DNA of 64,000 bases. Source: Rhizobium altiplani (GTDB lineage: Bacteria; Pseudomonadota; Alphaproteobacteria; Rhizobiales; Rhizobiaceae). Location of the stretch: assembly GCF_001542405.1 (NCBI RefSeq), contig NZ_LNCD01000146.1, positions 1 to 64,000 on the forward strand, written 5' to 3'. Below, one piece after another: positions 8,389 to 15,768 of the stretch. Both the position numbers and the translations under genes were made by a program. The notes beneath the pieces are model-generated. The model worked only from the letters and a program-made list of their open reading frames with translations. It made no database searches and had not been told where the DNA came from. Each line of letters opens with the position of its first letter. The first letter of the stretch is position 1.

Positions 8389-9588
8389 ATGAAGACCGCA
8401 GATCCCGAATTGATGCGCGCGATCAATCGCTTGAACGTGCTGGACACGATCCGGCGTCACGGGCCCATATCGCGTGTCGAGATCAGCGAACGCACGCAGT
8501 TGTCGACCACGACCGTTTCGGCGATCACTGCTTCCTTGCTCGACGACGGGCTGATCCTGCCGCGCCACGAGGGCGATATTCGCAACGAGGCGGCACGCGG
8601 AAGGCCGCGCGTCATGCTGGAGCTCAATCCCGATGCTGCACGCGTCGTCGGGGCGAAGATCGCGGCCAACCGCCTGGTGTTCGTGGTGACCGATTTCCGT
8701 GGCGACGTGCTGTCAAAAATTACCCTGCCGATCCGCATCGACCGCCAGCCGATCGGCGTGATCGCTGACCTCGTCGAAGACGGGGTGCGCCGCTGCGTCG
8801 TCGATGCCGGCCTTTCGCTCGAGGATGTCGATAGCGTCTGCCTTGGCCTTCCCGGCGTGATCGAGCACCGAACCGGCCATATCCGCAGCAGCCCGATCTT
8901 TCGCGACACGAATGTCGATTTCGCAAGCGAGATGACGACCAGGCTCGATACCCCGACCATCGTTGAAAGCGATGCGCATGCGATCACGCTTGCCCATCAC
9001 TGGTTCGGCAAGGCCCGTGACCTGGAAGACATGGTATTGATTTCGCTCGAGCAGACACTCGGTCTCGGCGTGCTTCATGACAATCAGCTGTTTCGGGGTG
9101 CGGGCGGCCTCAGCCACAATCTCGGCGACCTGGTGCTTGGCATGGGACCCAACGGGGTCGTGCGGCTGTCGAGCCAGGCTGGCGAAAGCGAAATCCTTGG
9201 CGAGCAGCCGGCCAGTGGCCGCTTTGCCGAGGCCATCAAGCTTGGACGCGGCATGACGCATGCCCAGGCGCTCATCAAGGCCGAGGACAGTACGTTGATT
9301 GGTGCTGCCATCCGGGCCGGCGAAGCCGTTGGCGTAGCGATCGCCAACATCGTCACCTTGTTTGCGCCGCCCCGCGTCATCCTCGTCGGCTCCAGCCTTG
9401 CGCTAGGTGAGCCATTTCTCGACAGCCTGCGCAACGCCTATGCGCTCGCCGTTCCGCCATCGCTGAAGGGCGTTGCCGAACTCGTCTTCGACGATTCGAC
9501 GGACGACTTCTGGGCGCAAGGAGCTGCTGCGGTGGCCCTTTACGAACTTTACGAGTCGCCCTGGAACACCACTGGTCCAGCGCTCTGA
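8389..9588 (+). CDS. ROK family transcriptional repressor
   Basis: A 399-residue regulator. The N-terminal winged helix-turn-helix covers RLNVLDTIRRHGPISRVEISERTQLSTTTVSAITASLL (about residues 10-48), and the rest is a ROK sugar-kinase-like domain, including CLGLPGVI and LGLGVLHDNQLFRGAGGLSHNLGD. The usual CxCGxxGC zinc motif of ROK proteins is not seen where expected after the GHxxx position, so zinc binding may be lost. ATG 8389 gives the usual ROK N-terminus MKTADPELMRAINR; 8344 is an in-frame alternative. It probably controls the divergent transporter and the two genes behind it. Confidence 0.88.
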   Translation: MKTADPELMRAINRLNVLDTIRRHGPISRVEISERTQLSTTTVSAITASLLDDGLILPRHEGDIRNEAARGRPRVMLELNPDAARVVGAKIAANRLVFVVTDFRGDVLSKITLPIRIDRQPIGVIADLVEDGVRRCVVDAGLSLEDVDSVCLGLPGVIEHRTGHIRSSPIFRDTNVDFASEMTTRLDTPTIVESDAHAITLAHHWFGKARDLEDMVLISLEQTLGLGVLHDNQLFRGAGGLSHNLGDLVLGMGPNGVVRLSSQAGESEILGEQPASGRFAEAIKLGRGMTHAQALIKAEDSTLIGAAIRAGEAVGVAIANIVTLFAPPRVILVGSSLALGEPFLDSLRNAYALAVPPSLKGVAELVFDDSTDDFWAQGAAAVALYELYESPWNTTGPAL

Positions 9589-9622
9589 GCAGCAAAATCA
9601 CGACATCCAACGGGAGGAAATC

Positions 9623-10723
9623 ATGGAACCAGTCGGTATCGGCATCATCGGGTGCGGCAATATCTCCGGCGCCTATCTGAAAGCGATGGCATCCTTCCCC
9701 ATCCTTGAGGTTCGCGGCGTGGCCGATCTCAACCACGCATTGGCAGAAGCCAAGGCCAGCGAATTCAACGTGCCGGCAAAGAGGATTGATGAGCTTCTTG
9801 CTGATCCGAAAGTGGAGATCATCGTCAATCTGACGGTCCCGAAGGCTCACGTTGCCGTCGGCCTGCAGGCGCTTGCGGCCGGCAAGCATGCCTATTCGGA
9901 AAAGCCGCTGGGCATCAATTTCGCGGAGGGCAAGAAGCTCGCCGAAGCCGCCAAGGCCAGGGGGCTGCGCATCGGTGCGGCTCCCGACACATTTCTCGGC
10001 GGCGGGCATCAGACGGCGCGTGCCCTCATCGATCAGGGTGTCATCGGCCAGCCGGTCGGCGGCACAGCAACTTTCATGTGCCCCGGTCACGAGCGGTGGC
10101 ATCCAAATCCGGCCTTCTACTACGAGGTCGGCGGCGGACCGATGCTCGATATGGGCCCTTACTACATCACCGATCTCGTCAACCTTTTCGGACCGGTCGC
10201 GCAGGTGGCAGGCTTCGCCATCACGCCGCGAAAGGAGCGCGTGATCACCAGCGAACCGAGAAACGGCGAGCACATCCCGGTACACGTGCCCACCCATGTC
10301 GCCGGTCTCATGGCGTTCGCCAATGGTGCGGTCGTACAGATCGGAATGAGCTTCGACGTTGCCGGACACAAGCATGTGCCACTGGAGATCTATGGCACCG
10401 AGGGCACACTGATCGTTCCCGATCCCAATCACTTCGGAGGCGATGTTGAAGTTTTGAAGAAAGGTGGCGCCTTCGAACAGCAGCCGCTGACGGCGCCCTA
10501 TGACGATGGCAATTATCGCTCGATCGGCGTTGCGGATCTCGCCCATGCCATCCGCTCGAACCGGCCGCATCGCGCCAACGGCGACCTGGCTCTGCATGTC
10601 CTCGAGGTCATGGAGGCCTTCCACGCGGCCTCCGAGAGCGGGCGCACGGTTGCCATCACCACTCAAACAGAGCGGCCCATGCCGCTGTCACAGTCGCTCA
10701 TCGACGGGCGACTGGCCAAGTAA
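9623..10723 (+). CDS. Gfo/Idh/MocA family oxidoreductase
   Basis: A 366-residue NAD(P)-dependent dehydrogenase of the glucose-fructose oxidoreductase / inositol dehydrogenase family. The Rossmann motif IGIIGCGNISGAYLKAM is at the N-terminus and the family block GKHAYSEKPLGINFAEG, with its conserved E-K-P, is near residues 90-106. Substrates in this family are sugars, polyols or amino sugars. The start ATG is preceded by GGGAGG. It follows the ROK gene by 34 bases and precedes the ThuA-like gene by 17, so the three form an operon acting on the compound imported by the divergent transporter (inference). Confidence 0.92.
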   Translation: MEPVGIGIIGCGNISGAYLKAMASFPILEVRGVADLNHALAEAKASEFNVPAKRIDELLADPKVEIIVNLTVPKAHVAVGLQALAAGKHAYSEKPLGINFAEGKKLAEAAKARGLRIGAAPDTFLGGGHQTARALIDQGVIGQPVGGTATFMCPGHERWHPNPAFYYEVGGGPMLDMGPYYITDLVNLFGPVAQVAGFAITPRKERVITSEPRNGEHIPVHVPTHVAGLMAFANGAVVQIGMSFDVAGHKHVPLEIYGTEGTLIVPDPNHFGGDVEVLKKGGAFEQQPLTAPYDDGNYRSIGVADLAHAIRSNRPHRANGDLALHVLEVMEAFHAASESGRTVAITTQTERPMPLSQSLIDGRLAK

Positions 10724-10740
10724 TCATCAGGAGGAAGACT

Positions 10741-11382
10741 ATGCGTGAAGCACTGATCGTCTGGGGCGGATGGAGTGGCCACGAGCCGCAGGAATGCGCC
10801 GCAATCATCAAGGACATGCTGGAGGAGGACGGGTTCAAGGTCTACGTCGAGCACACGACCGAGGCTTTTGCCGATCCGTCCGTCCATGATCTCAGCCTCG
10901 TCGTGCCGATCGTGACGATGTCGAAGATCGAAAAGGAAGAGATCAAGAACCTCGCGGCCGCGATCGAGGGCGGCGTCGGCATTGCCGGCTACCACGGCGG
11001 CGCTGGTGACAGCTTCCGCGAATGCGTCGAATACCAGTTCATCATCGGCGGCCAGTGGGTCGCACACCCCGGCAACATCATCGACTACACCGTCAATGTC
11101 ACTCGCCCGGACGACCCGATCATGGAAGGCATTGCCGACTTCCCCTACACGTCCGAGCAATACTACATGCACGTCGACCCCTCGAATGAGGTGCTGGCCA
11201 CGACCAGGTTCACCGGCGATCACGCCTACTGGATCGATGGTGTCGTCATGCCCGTCGCCTGGAAACGCAAATACGGCAAGGGCCGCGTTTTCTATTCCTC
11301 GCTCGGCCATCAGGCCAAGGAATTCTCGGTGCCTGAGATGAAGAGCATCTTCCGGCGTGGCGCCAACTGGGCGGCACGCTGA
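10741..11382 (+). CDS. ThuA-like domain protein
   Basis: A 213-residue protein with the class-I glutamine-amidotransferase-like fold of ThuA: EALIVWGGWSGHEPQECAAI at the N-terminus, GIAGYHGGAGDSFRE near residue 81, and WKRKYGKGRVFYSSLGHQ near the end. ThuA is linked to trehalose/sucrose use in rhizobia, but this family as a whole often accompanies Gfo/Idh/MocA dehydrogenases of sugar catabolism, as here. The exact reaction is not known. AGGAGG lies just upstream of the ATG, and a strong hairpin follows the stop. Confidence 0.88.
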   Translation: MREALIVWGGWSGHEPQECAAIIKDMLEEDGFKVYVEHTTEAFADPSVHDLSLVVPIVTMSKIEKEEIKNLAAAIEGGVGIAGYHGGAGDSFRECVEYQFIIGGQWVAHPGNIIDYTVNVTRPDDPIMEGIADFPYTSEQYYMHVDPSNEVLATTRFTGDHAYWIDGVVMPVAWKRKYGKGRVFYSSLGHQAKEFSVPEMKSIFRRGANWAAR

Positions 11383-11399
11383 CCACCGATCGTGAAACC

Positions 11400-11423
11400 C
11401 CGGCGCTGCCATCGCGGCGCCGG
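11400..11423 (+). terminator. Probable rho-independent terminator after the ThuA-like gene
   Basis: CCGGCGC pairs with GCGCCGG across a 10-base loop and is followed by CATTTTA. It lies 17 bases after the ThuA-like stop, between convergent genes. Confidence 0.7.
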
Positions 11424-11464
11424 CATTTTATCAGGATAGCGTACGAATTCTGCCTTTCGTCTCC

Positions 11465-12718
11465 TCAGCCGTAGCGGCTGAGATCGAGACCCTCGATCGA
11501 TATCTGCGGTCTTGCCCTGTTGATGATATCTGTCAGCACGCGGCCGGAGCCGCATGCCATCGTCCAGCCAAGCGTGCCGTGGCCAGAATTGAGGTAAAGG
11601 TTGTCGTAGACGGTCTTGCCGATGATCGGCGTTCCGTCGGGCGTCATCGGGCGCAGGCCGCACCAGAACTGCGCCTGGCTCTGGTCCCCTGCCCCACCAA
11701 ACAGATCCTCGACGGAATGCACCAGCGTTGCCTTGCGCGACATCGGCAAGTCTTTGTTGAAGCGCGAGATTTCGGCCATGCCACCAACCCGGATCCGGTC
11801 GCCAAGGCGGGTGATGGCAATCTTGAAGGTCTCGTCCATGATCGTCGAGACCGGTGCGCGGCTTTCGTCGATGATCGGAACCGTGATCGAGTATCCCTTC
11901 ACCGGGTAGATCGGGATCTTCAGTCCGAGCGGCTTCAGCAGGCTAGGCGTGAAGCTGCCGAACGCGGCCACGACCGCATCGCCATCGAACACGCCCCGCG
12001 ATGTTTCCACCGCGCTGATCCTGTTGTTCTCGATCCGCAGCTTGTGGACATCGGTTTCATAGACGAAATCGACGCCCAGTGCCTCGGCACGCTTGGCAAG
12101 TTCGTTGGTAAACTTGAAACAGTCACCGGTCTCATCATTGGGCAGACGCAATCCGCCGACGATCTTGTGCTTCACCGGCGAAAGCCCGGGTTCGGCGGCA
12201 ACACACTGGGCCGGATCGAGCACCTCGAACGGCACGCCGTCCTTTGCAAGAACCTCGATATCCTTTGTGATCGAGTCCAGTTGCTTTTGCGTGCGAAAGA
12301 GCTGCAGGGTTCCCCGGGTTCGCTCGTCATACGGAATGCCGGTCTCAGCGCGCAGTTCAATCAGGCAGTCGCGGCTATATTCGGCAATGCGCACCATGCG
12401 GCTTTTGTTGATGGCATAGCGCGCGGAGGTGCAATTGCGCAGCATTGCCATCACCCAGGCCCAGGTGGCCGGATCGACAGTTGGGCTGATGATCAACGGC
12501 GCATGCTTCATGAAGAGCCATTTGATGGCCTTCTGAGGTATTCCGGGGGCGGCCCATGGCGAGGCGTAGCCCGGCGAAATCTCACCGGCATTGGCATAGC
12601 TCGTCTCCAGCGCTGGTCCGCTCTGGCGTTCCAGCACCGTTACATCGTGTCCCGATCTTGCCAGATAGTAGGCTGTGGTGACGCCGATGACGCCGGCGCC
12701 CAAAACGGTGATCTTCAT
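11465..12718 (-). CDS. dadA: D-amino acid dehydrogenase
   Basis: A 417-residue membrane-associated FAD enzyme that oxidises D-amino acids, chiefly D-alanine, to 2-oxo acids and ammonia with electrons passing to quinones. The FAD motif KITVLGAGVIGVTTAYYLA is at the extreme N-terminus, YANAGEISPGYASPWAAPG follows near residue 41, and the C-terminal FAD block LYLNSGHGTLGWTMACGSG is intact. Length and blocks match DadA. No alanine racemase gene or Lrp regulator is adjacent, unlike the usual dadAX pair. A long open frame on the opposite strand is a shadow. Confidence 0.95.
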   Translation of the reverse strand: MKITVLGAGVIGVTTAYYLARSGHDVTVLERQSGPALETSYANAGEISPGYASPWAAPGIPQKAIKWLFMKHAPLIISPTVDPATWAWVMAMLRNCTSARYAINKSRMVRIAEYSRDCLIELRAETGIPYDERTRGTLQLFRTQKQLDSITKDIEVLAKDGVPFEVLDPAQCVAAEPGLSPVKHKIVGGLRLPNDETGDCFKFTNELAKRAEALGVDFVYETDVHKLRIENNRISAVETSRGVFDGDAVVAAFGSFTPSLLKPLGLKIPIYPVKGYSITVPIIDESRAPVSTIMDETFKIAITRLGDRIRVGGMAEISRFNKDLPMSRKATLVHSVEDLFGGAGDQSQAQFWCGLRPMTPDGTPIIGKTVYDNLYLNSGHGTLGWTMACGSGRVLTDIINRARPQISIEGLDLSRYG

Positions 12719-13008
12719 TGTGCACCCCAGAAAATGAAAGACGTCAGCTCAGATGTAACGGCGATGGCAGAAGCGCTCCAGGCCGTCGGCAGTTTACGGC
12801 AGGGGCGGCAGCGTCAATGGAAAGGACGCCGCATCCGTTCGTTGCAAGCGTCACGTTGAAGGTACTGCTCATGGTCGGTCCCGACTTACCTTGGGTGAGG
12901 ATATCGTTCGTCAAACGGAAGTTTCGCTCAATCCGTTATGGAAACAAGCAATTGCGGTGGTATTTTCGCAATTTTCATCAGATCATTGAGCGTTTCGTGC
13001 GGCACCCG
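12719..13008. other. Intergenic region upstream of dadA
   Basis: I see no gene here. The stretch must hold the dadA promoter (minus strand), but no convincing box or operator could be singled out. It is somewhat richer in AT around 12940-12990. Confidence 0.4.
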
Positions 13009-13165
13009 CTAGAAAAGGTAGCTGATGAACCGCTCTTCTGCCGGAGACAGGCTCGTGCGGCTGCGGGTTCGTGAGCCTGACGCTCGAGACGATGCTGTCG
13101 CGGAGGCTTGAGGGTTCAATCTCATTGGTGGCGAGATTTCGATCAGGAAATTCCATGGTACAATT
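13009..13165 (-). pseudogene. Remnant of the C-terminus of a LysR-type regulator
   Basis: Reading the minus strand, the last 26 codons give RTRSRTSLSPAEERFISYL and a stop, which matches the usual LysR tail and closely parallels LTRTRSTLPPAAKRFIAYF of the intact LysR gene ending at 14669. Upstream, the other frame gives SSLRDSIVSSVRLT, which would extend the homology only if a frameshift is allowed near 13080. Nothing of the rest of a LysR protein is visible. I read this as the decayed end of a second LysR gene; the evidence is short, so confidence is moderate. Confidence 0.4.
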
Positions 13166-13216
13166 CGGCTCTTGGCGTTGTTATCCCTTGTGGTTACGCA
13201 CACGGAGACTTGTCTC

Positions 13217-14623
13217 ATGAATGAAGTGGACGCGCTTTTTGCCAGCCTGCGACAGGCGGCTGACCCGCAGACGGTTGACTGTATCGAGCGCGTAGTCACG
13301 CATGGGTCCGATCGCGATCTCAATCGCATCAATGTGCTCGCCTTTGCTGATAGGCATCATCTCGACGAAGAGAAAACGATCGCAGCATTTCTGCATGCAG
13401 CGCGCATTGGCGCGTTCGACATGACCTGGAATGTCCTTTGCCCAGGTTGCGGCGGCGTCCTGGACACCGGCGCAACTCTGAAAACAGTCGATCAGGAAAC
13501 GTACCAGTGCGCGCTCTGCGCGGCCGGATATGAACCAACCCTCGACGAAATGGTCGAGGTGACGTTCACGGTCAGTCCGAGGGTTCGCAGGATTTCTGCC
13601 CACGAGCCCGATCGGCTTTCACCGCTTGAATACTACCGACAGATCTTCTTCAGTTCCGGAGTCGACCTGCCAGAGGACTTCGAAGCAAGGTTCGCACGCA
13701 TCCAACTGGAGATGATCGAGTTGGCTCCGGGGGAGAAGGCTTTCGTCTCACTGCACCTGCCGGCGCAGTTCGTGATCATCTTCGATCCGGTAACACATTC
13801 GGCGCAGTTCATCGACGTGAAGGGGGAGCCCACCGACGAACGGCAAAACCTGTCGATGGTCATCAGCAAGGCGCATGCGCTCAACGAAACGGTCCCGCTT
13901 CGTCCCGGCCCACTGCGGCTCATGCTTGAGAACCTCACCGAACGCAGGGTGATACCGAACGTCTGCGTTGCAGGAGACGAACTACACGACCTGCTGGGCC
14001 GCAGGCGAGCTTTTCTCACGGCGAAACGTCTCCTGTCGAACCAGAGCTTCCGGGATATCTATCGGACCGACACACTTGACGTCGACCAGCGCCTCAAGAT
14101 CACCAGCCTCACCTTCCTCTTTACTGACTTGAGAGGCTCGACCGCGCTCTACGAGCGCGTCGGCGACCTTGCCGCATTCGATCTGGTACGAGCGCACTTC
14201 AGGGTCCTTCACGAGATCGTTGCAGCGGAGGCGGGAGCGGTCGTCAAGACAATCGGCGACGCCGTCATGGCGACCTTCCCGAGCCCTGACCGCGCAGTGG
14301 CCGCCGCGCTCCGGATGCGCGAGGCGATGCTTCAGTTGAATGCCGAGCACGGCAGCGACGATCTTCTCCTGAAGATCGGGATCCACGAGGGACCATGTCT
14401 CGCAGTCAACCTCAACGACAGGCAGGACTACTTCGGTCAGACCGTCAATATTGCCTCCCGCGTACAGGGCCTTGCAGATCCCAATGTGATCATGACGACG
14501 GAAGCGATTGTCGGGGATACCCACGTTTCAGAAATCCTGCATGACAGCGGCATCACGTCAGTTTCCAGAATGGAGGAACTTCAGGGCATAGCGAGGGAGG
14601 TGAGAATCTTCGCGCTGTCCTGA
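13217..14623 (+). CDS. Class III adenylate/guanylate cyclase with N-terminal zinc-ribbon region
   Basis: A 468-residue soluble protein. The C-terminal third is a class III cyclase domain: FTDLRGSTALYERVGD with metal-binding Asp304, GAVVKTIGDAVMATF with Asp348, and GPCLAVNLNDRQDYFGQTVNIASR, so both metal aspartates are present. The N-terminal part carries two CxxC pairs (Cys75/78 and Cys98/101), an apparent zinc ribbon, then a region resembling the DUF5939-type cyclase partners. No membrane segment is seen. It should make cAMP (or cGMP) in response to a cytoplasmic signal. ATG 13217 is chosen because GGAGA lies upstream; a start at 13172 is also in frame. Confidence 0.88.
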   Translation: MNEVDALFASLRQAADPQTVDCIERVVTHGSDRDLNRINVLAFADRHHLDEEKTIAAFLHAARIGAFDMTWNVLCPGCGGVLDTGATLKTVDQETYQCALCAAGYEPTLDEMVEVTFTVSPRVRRISAHEPDRLSPLEYYRQIFFSSGVDLPEDFEARFARIQLEMIELAPGEKAFVSLHLPAQFVIIFDPVTHSAQFIDVKGEPTDERQNLSMVISKAHALNETVPLRPGPLRLMLENLTERRVIPNVCVAGDELHDLLGRRRAFLTAKRLLSNQSFRDIYRTDTLDVDQRLKITSLTFLFTDLRGSTALYERVGDLAAFDLVRAHFRVLHEIVAAEAGAVVKTIGDAVMATFPSPDRAVAAALRMREAMLQLNAEHGSDDLLLKIGIHEGPCLAVNLNDRQDYFGQTVNIASRVQGLADPNVIMTTEAIVGDTHVSEILHDSGITSVSRMEELQGIAREVRIFALS

Positions 14624-14668
14624 GCCCACTGTTCTTAGGCAAGATCCTGCTTGTCCTGTGAGAGGGTG

Positions 14669-15568
14669 CTAAGTGAAGTAGGCGATAAAGCGCTTTGCCG
14701 CGGGCGGCAAGGTCGAGCGAGTGCGCGTTAAGAGATAGAGCGAGCGCACCAAGTGTAGGTCAGCGATCTCGCGAAAGACGATCTCGTCACTTTGGATGAC
14801 ATTGGCAGCCTGCTGTGGCAGCAGGGCTATGCCAGCGTTGCGACTGATCAAGGTCAACTGGGCGATGGTGCTGAATGTTTGAATGCGACCGACGGTCAGC
14901 TGTTGCGGCAGGTCAGGGCAGTCCGCGAGCATCCTCGCAATACCGGCCTGCCCGTCGAGGACTATCAGGTCATCTGGATCGATGTCGGACAGAAGGACCG
15001 AAGCTGAAGACTGGGCCAGGCGATGGCTTTTATGGCAAACGAGACCAAATTTATCTTCGCTGATCTTTTCTTCATGCAATTCGGCCGACTTGAACCCCGG
15101 TCCGGCCAATGCGAAATCAAGCGTTTCGTCCACAACCAGACTGGCCAGGCGTTCGGCAACGTCGTCGTGAACAATGACGTCGATCCCAGGATGATCTGAG
15201 CGGAATTTAATGATCGCTTGAGAAAGCGGAGTAAGGACGGCGGATGGCGCAGCGCCTATGAGCACCCGCCCCCGCTTGAGACCACCTACCTGTCGCACAT
15301 TGGCAAGCGAAAGCTCAAAACGGGCGAGAATGTCGCGTGCGCCCTCCAGGAATTCCTGACCCGCTTCAGTCGCTCGTATCGGACGAGATTTCCGGTCAAA
15401 AATTGCCGTTCGGCACTCTGCTTCGAGCGTCCGAATTGTTTCGGTCAAGGCTGAGGGAACGACCCCAAGCAACAGCGCAGCTCGGGAAAAGGACCCCTCA
15501 TCCATGACAGTCAGCGCTGCCCTCAGGTGCCGCAAACCGATGTTCGTGTTTTCTGGAAATATCTTCAT
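14669..15568 (-). CDS. LysR family transcriptional regulator
   Basis: A 299-residue regulator with an N-terminal winged helix-turn-helix (LRHLRAALTVMDEGSFSRAALLLGVVPSALTETIRTLEAE, about residues 12-51) and a LysR substrate-binding domain with GRVLIGAAPSAVLTPLSQAI near residue 95. It is convergent with the cyclase gene and divergent from the large FAD/Fe-S dehydrogenase, with 200 bases between them. By the usual LysR layout it should control the divergent dehydrogenase, possibly responding to a hydroxyacid (inference). Confidence 0.92.
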   Translation of the reverse strand: MKIFPENTNIGLRHLRAALTVMDEGSFSRAALLLGVVPSALTETIRTLEAECRTAIFDRKSRPIRATEAGQEFLEGARDILARFELSLANVRQVGGLKRGRVLIGAAPSAVLTPLSQAIIKFRSDHPGIDVIVHDDVAERLASLVVDETLDFALAGPGFKSAELHEEKISEDKFGLVCHKSHRLAQSSASVLLSDIDPDDLIVLDGQAGIARMLADCPDLPQQLTVGRIQTFSTIAQLTLISRNAGIALLPQQAANVIQSDEIVFREIADLHLVRSLYLLTRTRSTLPPAAKRFIAYFT

Positions 15569-15704
15569 CGAAGAAATAGCTCCAGTTCAGCAGTGGTTGG
15601 TCGAGGCGGGACGCAGGGACACCCTGATTCTGAAATCATCTTTTACCCCGGGTCAGAATGATTGTTTTGCGAGTTAGCGGGGCCCGAGGATGGCGCAGGC
15701 CCAA

Positions 15705-15751
15705 ATTCGTATTTTCCGAAAATATTTTCATATCTTTCTAATTATACGAAT
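15705..15751. promoter_or_regulatory. Inverted repeat in the divergent LysR/dehydrogenase promoter region
   Basis: ATTCGTAT (15705-15712) and ATACGAAT (15744-15751) are exact inverted copies 31 bases apart. Between them lies a second perfect dyad, ATTTTCCGAAAAT (15711-15723). These AT-rich dyads sit about 20-65 bases before the dehydrogenase start and are good candidates for the LysR operator. Confidence 0.5.
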
Positions 15752-15768
15752 GTCGTCTTTGTGGTTCA

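Noticed and set aside
9377..10666. 429-codon minus-strand frame over the oxidoreductase gene
   Set aside because: Antisense to a gene with clear Gfo/Idh/MocA motifs; no features of its own.
11579..12859. 426-codon plus-strand frame over dadA
   Set aside because: Antisense shadow of dadA; no family features.
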